A DNA stretch of 64,000 nucleotides. It comes from Colwellia echini (lineage in GTDB: Bacteria > Pseudomonadota > Gammaproteobacteria > Enterobacterales > Alteromonadaceae). Under the pieces are notes generated by a model. The model had not been told where the DNA came from. It saw nothing but the letters and a program-made list of their open reading frames with translations, and made no database searches. The stretch lies in assembly GCF_002843355.2 (NCBI RefSeq), contig NZ_PJAI02000020.1, forward strand, positions 1-64,000, given 5' to 3'. The position numbers and the translations under genes are program-made. Below are positions 16,317-24,280 of this stretch, in pieces; the first letter of the stretch is position 1, and every line of letters starts with the position of its first letter.

Positions 16317-16387
16317 TTTATCTGTTTTGCTTTTCTTATTTTAAGAGTAATCGCCTCAGAGCCCCTTTCAACAACCCAAGGAAAAAT

Positions 16388-17281
16388 ATGACTCCGTTAC
16401 GTATTATCACCGTCATCATTTTATCGCTTATCGCCTTTGCCGCGAACTCAATTATCACCCGTTATGCTTTAGATCAAACGGATATTGATCAAGCGAGTTT
16501 TACGTTAATCCGAATTGTTTCTGGCGCTTTATTTTTGTGGCTATTCTTAGCATTCAAAAAGAATAATACCGCACTAAAATCTGGAAGCTGGTATGCCGCT
16601 TTAGCGTTGTTTATTTACGCCGTGAGTTTTACTTATGGTTATGAACTAATAGCCGCAGGTACTGGCGCTTTACTACTGTTTGGCTCAGTACAAATAACCA
16701 TGACCATAGTGGGTTATCGTGAGGGTGAACGATTAAACAAAATACAAATAATTGGCTTTATTTTAGCTTTAGCAGGATTAGTTATTTTAATGCTACCAGG
16801 TATTAGCGCACCGTCATTTTTAGGTGCATTACTTATGTGTATTTCAGGTATTGCTTGGGGAATTTATACTCTACAAGGTAGAGGCTCAAGTAATCCTGCA
16901 ACAGCTACTGCGGGTAACTTTATTAAAGCCTCGCCTATGGCTATTATTTTATGGTTAGGTGTTTATCTATCAAGTAGTATATCTCCTGATTTTTCAAATA
17001 ATACCATTGACTTAGCTGTTGATGGTGTTATTTGTGCGCTGATATCAGGTATTGTCGCCTCTGGTATTGGTTATATTCTTTGGTATAGTGTTTTGCCACA
17101 ACTTAAAGCTACCCAAGCTGCTATTATTCAATTAAGCGTACCAGTATTAGTGACTTTATTTGGCGCTTTATTATTGAATGAAACCATTAGTATGCGTGTT
17201 ATCTTCGCATCGATAACCATAGTTAGCGGAACAATTTTAGTACTAAAGTTCAAGCAACAAAAAGCTGCATTCGATAAATAA
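16388..17281 (+). CDS. DMT-superfamily (EamA) transporter
   Basis: 297 residues with ten hydrophobic helices in two EamA halves (about 5-135 and 145-285), the standard drug/metabolite transporter layout. The second half ends with the typical LSVPVLVTLFGALLLNETISMRVIFASITIVSGTILV. It is an inner-membrane exporter or importer of an unidentified small metabolite. AGGAAAAATATG gives a clear ribosome site. It stands between fabY and topB with no operon partner. Confidence 0.87.
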   Translation: MTPLRIITVIILSLIAFAANSIITRYALDQTDIDQASFTLIRIVSGALFLWLFLAFKKNNTALKSGSWYAALALFIYAVSFTYGYELIAAGTGALLLFGSVQITMTIVGYREGERLNKIQIIGFILALAGLVILMLPGISAPSFLGALLMCISGIAWGIYTLQGRGSSNPATATAGNFIKASPMAIILWLGVYLSSSISPDFSNNTIDLAVDGVICALISGIVASGIGYILWYSVLPQLKATQAAIIQLSVPVLVTLFGALLLNETISMRVIFASITIVSGTILVLKFKQQKAAFDK

Positions 17282-17386
17282 ACCCTAAGCACTTTAATAA
17301 CCGCCCAACAAAACAACTGTACATAAAAACAGTCTTTAAGCTATACTCAAATTATCGCTATAACATAGCTAACACTTGGATCAGGT

Positions 17387-19357
17387 TTGAAACTTTATAT
17401 TGCCGAAAAACCCAGTTTAGGTCGTGCCATTGCAGCGGCATTGCCTAAACCTCAAAAAAATCATAAAACCCATATCGAACTCGCTAATGGTGACGTAGTG
17501 AGTTGGTGTATCGGTCATATTTTAGCGCAATCTGATCCTGAAGATTACGATCCTGAATTTAAAAAATGGCGCATGGAAAGTTTGCCGATTGTACCGCAAC
17601 AATGGCAATTAAAACCTATCAGCCGTACCCGGTCTCAATTAACAGTATTAAGAGGTTTAGTAAAAAAAGCCGATGAAATTATTCACGCCGGCGATCCCGA
17701 TAGAGAAGGACAGTTACTTGTTGATGAAGTCATTGATTACTTTAAGATATCTAAAGCAAAAAAATCGACCATTAAACGCCTGCTGATCAGTGATTTAAAC
17801 TTACCTGCAGTAAAACGTGCGCTAAACTCACTTAAACCAAACAGTGACTTTATGCCTTTATCTATTTCAGCGTTAGCTCGATCTCGCGCTGATTGGCTTT
17901 ATGGTATTAATCTTACGCGTGCTTATACCTTACAAGGACAAAAAACAGGATATCACTCCGTTTTATCTGTTGGCCGCGTGCAAACACCTTTATTAGGTTT
18001 GGTGGTAAGACGCGAACAAGAAATCGCACAATTTGTTAGTAAACCCTTTTATCAAGTACAAGCACATATTGCTTTAAATCAAGGTGAGGCTGTAGCATTT
18101 ACCGCAAAGTGGCAACCGAGTGAAAACTGTAAACCTTATTGTGATGAAGAAGGTAGAGTGCTAGTTAAGTCATTAGCTGAAAATGTAGTTAAGCGCATAG
18201 AAAACCAATCTGCTACTGTTAGCAATTTGCAAAGCACAGAAAAACAACAAGCCGCGCCCTTACCTTTTAACCTGTCACAATTACAAATTAGTGCTGCTAA
18301 ACAATTTTCAATGAACGCCAAGTTAGTGCTTGATGTTTGTCAGGCATTATATGAAAAACATAAACTGATCACCTACCCTCGTTCTGACTGTCGTTATTTA
18401 CCTAAAGAACAATTAAAGCAAGCCAAAAGTATTGTTGATACTCTAGCAAAGTCTTCATTACCTTGTAATAAACCAGCGCAAGGCGCTGATACAAATTTAG
18501 TAAGTAAAGCATGGAATAATAAGCAAATAACTGCACATCACGCCATTATTCCTACCGAAAAATCACCTGAAAATATCACTTTAAATACCTTTGAAAAAAA
18601 TATTTATTTACTGATTGTACGCCAGTATTTAATACAGTTTTATCCAGCGTATATTTACCAGCAAACCAAAGTAGATTTATTAATTGCTGGTGGACACTTT
18701 AACAGCCAAGCGAAAACCGAAAAACAATTAGGTTGGCAAGTACTCTTCCCGAAAAGTAAAAAAACACAAGTAACTGCAAATAATGGACAAAATAGAGATG
18801 CAGAAACAGAGCAAGCCATACCACCATTAACTAAGGGGCAAGTACTACATTGCCAACATGGTGAGTTAGTTGCAAAACACACGTCTCCACCACAGTCTTT
18901 TACTGATGCAACCCTCCTTGCTGCGATGACAGGTATCGCCCGCTATGTGAGCGATGTTGAGATTAAAAAAGTATTAAAAGATACCGATGGTTTAGGTACT
19001 GATGCCACCCGCGCTGGTATTATCGATTTATTATTTAAGCGTGATTTCCTACAGCGCCAAGGTAAATCAATTGTAGCTACCGAGGTTGGCGTAGCACTAA
19101 TAAATGCACTACCTGAAATGGCAACACTGCCAGATATGACGGCACAATGGGAAGCAACCCTTACCGCAATTAGTGAAAAACATGCAAGCTACGTTAGTTT
19201 TATGCAACCACTTACCGATACAGTTACCGATATGGTATACGGCGCTAGTCAGCAATCTTTTGCTGGATTACCGAAAGTCGCTTTTAAACCGAAGCGGAGC
19301 AATAGAACATTTAAGAAAAAGTCACCGGTAAATAAGTCGGTAAGAAAAGCGAGTTAA
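17387..19357 (+). CDS. topB: DNA topoisomerase III
   Basis: 656 residues, close to E. coli TopB (653). It is a type IA enzyme that decatenates DNA by passing single strands. The TOPRIM domain is at the N-terminus (MKLYIAEKPSLGRAIAAALP; HAGDPDREGQLLVDEV, with the Mg-binding Asp residues and following Glu). The catalytic Tyr is residue 330 in KLITYPRSDCRYLP. The basic C-terminus (KPKRSNRTFKKKSPVNKSVRK) probably binds DNA. The start is a TTG, supported by GGA at 17378-17380; no ATG starts this frame before the conserved KLYIAEKPS. Confidence 0.93.
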   Translation: MKLYIAEKPSLGRAIAAALPKPQKNHKTHIELANGDVVSWCIGHILAQSDPEDYDPEFKKWRMESLPIVPQQWQLKPISRTRSQLTVLRGLVKKADEIIHAGDPDREGQLLVDEVIDYFKISKAKKSTIKRLLISDLNLPAVKRALNSLKPNSDFMPLSISALARSRADWLYGINLTRAYTLQGQKTGYHSVLSVGRVQTPLLGLVVRREQEIAQFVSKPFYQVQAHIALNQGEAVAFTAKWQPSENCKPYCDEEGRVLVKSLAENVVKRIENQSATVSNLQSTEKQQAAPLPFNLSQLQISAAKQFSMNAKLVLDVCQALYEKHKLITYPRSDCRYLPKEQLKQAKSIVDTLAKSSLPCNKPAQGADTNLVSKAWNNKQITAHHAIIPTEKSPENITLNTFEKNIYLLIVRQYLIQFYPAYIYQQTKVDLLIAGGHFNSQAKTEKQLGWQVLFPKSKKTQVTANNGQNRDAETEQAIPPLTKGQVLHCQHGELVAKHTSPPQSFTDATLLAAMTGIARYVSDVEIKKVLKDTDGLGTDATRAGIIDLLFKRDFLQRQGKSIVATEVGVALINALPEMATLPDMTAQWEATLTAISEKHASYVSFMQPLTDTVTDMVYGASQQSFAGLPKVAFKPKRSNRTFKKKSPVNKSVRKAS

Positions 19358-19374
19358 GCATTAAAGTTTGTTAA

Positions 19375-19450
19375 TTAACCTGAGTCTGGGATAAGTAAAA
19401 TGCTACAACAGCCTTAATTATACTAAGTGCTAAGATCTGAATTCAGTTAA
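19375..19450. repeat. Short copy of the TTAACCTGA-type MITE
   Basis: The left end TTAACCTGAGTCTGGGATAA runs into a stretch that matches, inverted, the right end of the element at 5085-5291 (shared core TGCTACAACAGCCTTA). The right end, TTAACTGAATTCAG on the minus strand, mirrors the left end. At 76 bp it looks like an internally deleted derivative. Confidence 0.7.
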
Positions 19451-19650
19451 AAAAAAGGCTTACCATTCTGCTGGGGGGAATCACAGTTTGATAAGCCTTG
19501 CCTACAACAAATATTGATGAAATTTAGGGTAATAACGCCTTATTAATCAATCTACTTATTCACTACTTCATATTATTAATAGTATGTGCAGCTCATTCAA
19601 GCAAAAATAATTTCGCTCGTCGCTTACAGCAAAAGTAGGGGCTAATAGTA

Positions 19651-19688
19651 GCGAACATTGATGCTCGCCGTAATTTTTTTTATTTTTG
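19651..19688 (+). terminator. Terminator-like hairpin with no upstream gene
   Basis: GCGAACA pairs with TGCTCGC around TTGA (one mismatch), followed by CGTAA and a long T tract (19674-19687). The nearest plus-strand gene, topB, ends almost 300 bases upstream, so this may end a small RNA or a long topB trailer. Confidence 0.45.
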
Positions 19689-19978
19689 TATGAAGTTAAA
19701 ATCATATGCTCTGATATTTAAAAATAAACTCAGATGATCGAAGTATCAATACAAGCCTACTCTAAACCAATATATGTAAACACACAACTAAAGCTTACAT
19801 TTTAGCAACAAAAAATTAACCTGGCACTACCTTATTATTGTTGTGTAATTATTGGGGTTAGCTGCAAGCATAAACTCAATTCTATTAAACAGCTTAATTT
19901 CTGCTAGCACTTTTCTATCCCTTGATATTGTAATATTATGAAAATCTTTAATAAGCTCATCAGAACAAAGAGAATAAA

Positions 19979-20485
19979 ATGATCCTTTTGCAACATGCTA
20001 TGGAAAAAAGCCAACTTTATCGCGTTGATGATTTTGGCGTTAAAAACTATAACTACGGTTTTATTGCATTATTATCTTTTGCTTTATTTGCGTTGATAAA
20101 TATTAGCTTAGGCTATTTAACTTTTATGGCTGAAACCAATGTAGAAGGCTCTCCTGTTAAGACCTATTCCGATGCTTTTTGGTTAATGTTAATGTCTTCA
20201 ACCACTATTGGCTTTGGTGACGTTTATCCCATTACCTTAATTGGACGATTAACCGTATTTGTTATGTTTATTTTAGGAGTTGGTATCTTAGGTGGTGCCG
20301 GAGCTATATTTGCAAATAAAATATTTGGCTTTGCCGATACTAATATCAAAAACCGAGAATTAAGGATGCAAAACTTTCAAATCATACGACAAAATGACAG
20401 AACTTATACAAAGCTACTAGAGTTGGAAGAAAAGATGGCGTCTCTACTCCGTGATGCTCACAAACCTACAGATATTGATAAATAG
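19979..20485 (+). CDS. Two-helix potassium channel
   Basis: 168 residues: cytoplasmic N-terminus, helix 1 (about 28-48), a pore loop with selectivity filter TTIGFGDVYP (Thr75 to Asp81), helix 2 (about 92-115) and a charged C-terminal helix likely to form a coiled coil. This is the KcsA/Ion_trans_2 layout of a tetrameric inner-membrane K+ channel. No RCK/TrkA domain is attached. AGAG precedes the ATG. Part of a repeat (20503-20530) follows the stop codon. Confidence 0.85.
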   Translation: MILLQHAMEKSQLYRVDDFGVKNYNYGFIALLSFALFALINISLGYLTFMAETNVEGSPVKTYSDAFWLMLMSSTTIGFGDVYPITLIGRLTVFVMFILGVGILGGAGAIFANKIFGFADTNIKNRELRMQNFQIIRQNDRTYTKLLELEEKMASLLRDAHKPTDIDK

Positions 20486-20502
20486 CCTGAACAAGCTAAT
20501 AG

Positions 20503-20530
20503 TAGACCACTTACTCAATGGAACTGGTAT
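20503..20530. repeat. Right-end fragment of the ATACCA-type MITE
   Basis: 28 bases ending TGGAACTGGTAT match 41997-42024, the right end of the complete element at 41868-42024, in 26 positions. The left part of the element is absent, so this is a truncated remnant. Confidence 0.75.
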
Positions 20531-20715
20531 AAATTTTAAACGGGCAAAATATTAATTTATGTCATCAAAAATACGTACATCTAATAACGCAATGACGCTA
20601 TTATCGGTAACTTCCTACAACGATATCGGTTACAATGCTTCTATGCAAAGCACCTATATAATCTATTCTCCGCAATTCCCTATCTTCCTGAGCTTATCTA
20701 AGGTATAACAGCGAA

Positions 20716-21570
20716 ATGAAAATTCCAAAACGTATTTTACCTCTTGTAGAAGAGGGACTAATTGATGAAGTGCTCAATCAATTAATGAGTGGTAAAGAAG
20801 CTACCGTATATCGAGTTCGTTGTGGCGATGAAATCCGCTGCGCGAAAGTTTATAAAGAATCAATGAAGCGTAGCTTTAAAAAAGCATCACAATATACTGA
20901 AGGCAGAAAAAGTCGAAACAGTAGACGCTCTAGAGCCATGGAAAAAGGTTCAAAGTACGGCAAAAGCCAACAAGAAGAAGCATGGCAAAATGCTGAAGTT
21001 GAAGCCTTATACACATTGGCTGAACATGGCGTACGTGTACCTGAGCCTTTTGGTTGTTATGACGGCGTATTGTTAATGGAGCTGATCACAGATGAAGCTG
21101 GTGATGTAGCGCCCCGTCTTAATGATGTAGTTATGGAAGCGGATCAGGCAATGGAAGATCATGCCTTGATGATGATTTATATCATGCGTATGTTATGCGC
21201 CGGCATTGTTCATGGCGATTTATCAGAATTTAACGTGTTGGTAGACGAATACGGTCCTGTCGTTATCGACTTACCACAAGCCGTTGACGCTTCTGCTAAT
21301 AATAATGCTAAAGCCATGTTATTGCGTGATGTAAACAATATCACTACCTATTACGCACAGTTTGCTCCTAACCTAGCTTTAACTAAGTTTGGCGAAGAAA
21401 TGTGGGCTTTGTATGAAGCTGGCGAATTAAGTGATACCACTAAATTAACCGGACAATTTGCTGAAGAAACGCAAAGTGCCGATGTTGAAACGGTACTTGC
21501 CGAAATTAAAGCCGCTTTTGAGCAAGAGCAAGACAGACTTGCTTACTTAAAAGAAGCTGCTGAGCAATAA
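20716..21570 (+). CDS. RIO-type serine protein kinase
   Basis: 284 residues. Kinase landmarks: glycine-loop equivalent GKEATVYRV, ATP-binding Lys in RCAKVYKES, catalytic loop HGDLSEFN with Asp168, and metal-binding VIDLPQAVD. A basic stretch (KSRNSRRSRAMEKGSKYGK, about 75-93) lies between the first strands, typical of the RIO1 family. In eukaryotes and archaea RIO kinases mature the small ribosomal subunit; bacterial members (such as PA4780 of Pseudomonas) are Ser/Thr kinases of unsettled target. The gene is alone. Confidence 0.88.
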   Translation: MKIPKRILPLVEEGLIDEVLNQLMSGKEATVYRVRCGDEIRCAKVYKESMKRSFKKASQYTEGRKSRNSRRSRAMEKGSKYGKSQQEEAWQNAEVEALYTLAEHGVRVPEPFGCYDGVLLMELITDEAGDVAPRLNDVVMEADQAMEDHALMMIYIMRMLCAGIVHGDLSEFNVLVDEYGPVVIDLPQAVDASANNNAKAMLLRDVNNITTYYAQFAPNLALTKFGEEMWALYEAGELSDTTKLTGQFAEETQSADVETVLAEIKAAFEQEQDRLAYLKEAAEQ

Positions 21571-21599
21571 AAGTTAATTAAAATAGCAGGTAACACCTG

Positions 21600-22049
21600 C
21601 TATTTTTCTAAAGGCTCTGCCATTTTTTGCCATGGTGTTTTACCACTTCCCTCTTTAGCAAGCTGTTGTTCATCATAATTATCACGCGCTGTTTTAAGCT
21701 CACTAAGATGACCTCGGGTCCAACTAACTAACTCGTTAATCGGCTGAGTAAGTGATTGACCTAAAGGCGTTAGTTCGTATTCAACATGTGGTGGCATTAT
21801 TTCATAAACGGTTCGTTTAAGAAGCCCATCTCGCTCTAGGCTTTTCAACGAAACCGTTAACATTCGCTGTGATATACCGTTAATCGCTTTTTTTATTTCG
21901 TTAAATCTTTTCGGTTCATAAGCTAATAATAAAATAATTAAAATAGTCCATTTTTCACCTATACGGGCTAATATCTTATTAATCTCTAAACAATCACCAT
22001 GTTCTACATCGGTTATTTGCTTAGTTACCTCTGTGTTACTGGGTTTCAT
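21600..22049 (-). CDS. HxlR-family transcriptional regulator
   Basis: 149 residues with the winged helix of HxlR proteins (CLEINKILARIGEKWTILIILLLAYEPKRFNEIKKAINGISQRMLTVSLKSLERDGLL, about 20-80) and the hallmark PPHVEYELTPLG. Cys20 is at the position used by redox- or quinone-sensing HxlR/MarR members such as HypR and YodB. It is divergent from azoR; 83 bases separate the two starts and contain an inverted repeat. It most likely represses azoR and itself, an inference from context. Confidence 0.88.
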   Translation of the reverse strand: MKPSNTEVTKQITDVEHGDCLEINKILARIGEKWTILIILLLAYEPKRFNEIKKAINGISQRMLTVSLKSLERDGLLKRTVYEIMPPHVEYELTPLGQSLTQPINELVSWTRGHLSELKTARDNYDEQQLAKEGSGKTPWQKMAEPLEK

Positions 22050-22058
22050 TAATGTACC

Positions 22059-22132
22059 TTATTGTTTAACAGCCTTATTGCCGTTAAGTTTACTGCTTAA
22101 ACCGTTATCATACATTAAAAGGTAAACAATAA
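22059..22132. promoter_or_regulatory. Paired inverted repeat in the HxlR/azoR divergent promoter
   Basis: TTATTGTTTA at 22059-22068 and its exact complement TAAACAATAA at 22123-22132 sit just before the two divergent start codons. The symmetrical placement suggests binding sites for the HxlR regulator, or coincident A-rich leaders; no footprint evidence exists. Confidence 0.4.
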
Positions 22133-22725
22133 TGAAAATTCTCCATATTGATTCAAGTATATTAGGTGAGCACTCTGTTAGTCGCGCATTAACCGCCGCA
22201 ACACTTAACCATTTTCAAAACTTAGCACCAGAGGCAGAAGTCATATCACGAGATTTAGTAGCCGAGCCTTTAGAACATTTATCAGCTGTTGAATATATGG
22301 CAATGACAGGTAACGACGTGCAAGTAGAAAGTGCACAAGCAAGCATTAGCAACAACGCTCAGCTTGTTTATGAATTTCTCGCGTCAGATATCATTATTAT
22401 TGGCGCACCTATGTATAACTTTACTATTCCGTCGCAATTAAAATCTTGGTTAGATCGCCTTGCTGTAGCAGGTAAAACATTTAGCTACACTGAAAATGGT
22501 CCTCAAGGCCTAGCGGGAGGTAAAAAGGTTATTATTGCTTCTTCTCGAGGCGGCGCTTACGGTGAAGAAAATGCCGCAGATCATCAAGAAAGCTACTTGC
22601 GTGTATTCCTTGGTTTCCTAGGCCTTACTGATATCGAATTTATTCGTGCAGAAGGAGTTGCTAGTGATCGAGAAAAATCGGTTGAAACAGCACTTAATAC
22701 CATCAAGACGCTTTCGTTAAGCTAA
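22132..22725 (+). CDS. azoR: FMN-dependent NADH-azoreductase
   Basis: 197 residues, same size as E. coli AzoR. The flavodoxin-like fold is visible: the phosphate-binding start ILHIDSSILGEHSVSRALT, the FMN loop GAPMYNFTIPSQLKSWLDRL and SSRGGAYG. It reduces quinones and azo compounds by two electrons, protecting against electrophilic quinones in the cytoplasm. The adjacent divergent HxlR gene with a conserved Cys fits quinone-responsive control. Confidence 0.93.
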   Translation: MKILHIDSSILGEHSVSRALTAATLNHFQNLAPEAEVISRDLVAEPLEHLSAVEYMAMTGNDVQVESAQASISNNAQLVYEFLASDIIIIGAPMYNFTIPSQLKSWLDRLAVAGKTFSYTENGPQGLAGGKKVIIASSRGGAYGEENAADHQESYLRVFLGFLGLTDIEFIRAEGVASDREKSVETALNTIKTLSLS

Positions 22726-22755
22726 GCTTTAAGCTCATATTTTAAGGTCTAAAAT

Positions 22756-22794
22756 AAAACAGCCAGTTTATTCTCATAAACTGGCTGTTTTTTA
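22756..22794. terminator. Bidirectional terminator between azoR and trhO
   Basis: AAACAGCCAGTTTA pairs with TAAACTGGCTGTTT around a 6-nt loop; A run at left and T run at right, so it can stop both convergent genes. Confidence 0.92.
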
Positions 22795-22817
22795 TCATTA
22801 GTACTTTATAGAAAGGG

Positions 22818-23852
22818 CTATTTAGCCGCTTGTTGCGATTTTTTCTTGGCTTTTTCTTGGCGACGTTCTTCGATGATATTATGGATATCACCACCGATAT
22901 GGCTCTCACCACGTTCTTCCGCTAACGTGATTTGGCGTTGACGTTCAGCATAGCGATTACGTTGCTCATCAGTCACTTTGTCATGACAACGGTGACAACT
23001 TACACCTTTAATGTAGTGTTCGCTTTTCTTTTCTTCCTCTGTGATCGGAAAACGACAGGCAAAACATTGGTCGTATTGGCCTTGTTCTAACTCATGATTT
23101 ACCGCAACACGGCCATCAAACACAAAACATTCGCCTTCCCACATTGTTTCAGTACTTGGTACCTCTTCAAGGTATTTTAAAATACCACCTTCAAGATGGT
23201 AAACCTCTTCAAAACCTTGTTCTTTTAAGTAAGCGGTAGATTTTTCACAACGAATACCACCTGTACAATACATCGCAACTTTCTTATGTTTGTTTTTATC
23301 TAAATTTTTGGCTACGTATTCTGGAAATTCACGGAACGTTTCAGTGTTCGGATTAACCGCACCTTTAAAAGTACCAATTTCAACTTCGTAGTCATTGCGA
23401 GTATCAACTAATAAAACGTCTGGATCAGAAATTAGCGCATTCCAATCTTGTGGTTTTACGTAGGTACCTACCACTTGATTAGGATCAATACCTTCAATGC
23501 CCATGGTGACGATTTCTTTTTTCAATTTCACTTTAGTACGTAAAAATGGGTTTTCTTCGCTGTAAGATTCTTTATGGGAAATATTATCTAAACCTGGTTG
23601 CTCGGCTAAAAAGGCTAATACGGTTTCAATACCACTTTGCGGTCCTGCAATAGTACCGTTAATACCTTCATTGGCTAATAACAAAGTGCCTTTAACATCT
23701 ACGCTAGTCATTTTATTTGATAATGGCTCGCGTAATGCTTCAAACGCGTCTAAGCGTACAAACTTATATAATGCGCAAATAGTGATTGTTGTTGCGGTCT
23801 GCTTTACCGTGCCCGTTTTAACTGTAGCAGGCTGTTGTGTTGATAAACTCAT
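22818..23852 (-). CDS. trhO: tRNA uridine(34) hydroxylase TrhO
   Basis: 344 residues. The N-terminal acylphosphatase-like domain (about 25-120, [13 protein letters not shown]) is followed by a rhodanese domain (about 135-235) with the active-site Cys in [12 protein letters not shown], then a C-terminal Cys-rich region ([24 protein letters not shown]). TrhO (YceA) makes 5-hydroxyuridine at position 34 of tRNAs from prephenate-independent oxygen chemistry. The start ATG has GGAG six bases upstream. The charged C-terminus ([15 protein letters not shown]) is usual. Confidence 0.93.
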   Translation of the reverse strand: MSLSTQQPATVKTGTVKQTATTITICALYKFVRLDAFEALREPLSNKMTSVDVKGTLLLANEGINGTIAGPQSGIETVLAFLAEQPGLDNISHKESYSEENPFLRTKVKLKKEIVTMGIEGIDPNQVVGTYVKPQDWNALISDPDVLLVDTRNDYEVEIGTFKGAVNPNTETFREFPEYVAKNLDKNKHKKVAMYCTGGIRCEKSTAYLKEQGFEEVYHLEGGILKYLEEVPSTETMWEGECFVFDGRVAVNHELEQGQYDQCFACRFPITEEEKKSEHYIKGVSCHRCHDKVTDEQRNRYAERQRQITLAEERGESHIGGDIHNIIEERRQEKAKKKSQQAAK

Positions 23853-24280
23853 GTGTACTCCATTGAACTAGCTGGACCGTAAATCCAGTGCTGTAGATTA
23901 ATAATTAAAACGAAAAAATTAGTGCTGGTAAATTCTCATATTAACTAACCAGTAAAACCACCAATTTGTCCGCGGTATTCTAGCAAAAACTTTGTCGTGA
24001 TAATAGTTAGAGACTTGATTTGGATCATTATCAAGCAAACAAAATATCACCTTTCTTTTACTACTTGCTTTTTTACCAAAATTGCCTTTAAGTTAACTAA
24101 TTCTATGTATAGAGAAATATATAAAAGCATGTATAGAGTCCATCACTAATATGAATAATGCTTATTTTACCAAATGATTCCTAGTAGGCAGAAAATCAGG
24201 TAAACTAAGTGCAAATTTTGTCCCTGCTAATTTAGCGTGCTGTGCATGTTATTAGCATATTATACTAAAGAGAGTACTTA
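23853..24280. other. Divergent intergenic region trhO/acnB
   Basis: 428 bases. ATGTATAGAG occurs twice in direct orientation (24105-24114 and 24129-24138), and TATACT at about 24258 could be the acnB -10 box. No gene or RNA was recognised. The direct repeats may be a regulator site for acnB. Confidence 0.4.

Larger units (their letters stand above)
19358..19978. other. 620-base intergenic region with repeat and orphan hairpins
   Basis: It holds a 76-bp repeat (19375-19450), a minus-strand terminator-like hairpin (AAGGCTTA/TAAGCCTT, 19455-19499, with 8 A at its left), and a plus-strand terminator-like hairpin at 19651-19688. No reading frame above about 25 codons looks real. The two terminators without adjacent genes suggest a small RNA, described under findings. 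Confidence 0.5.
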
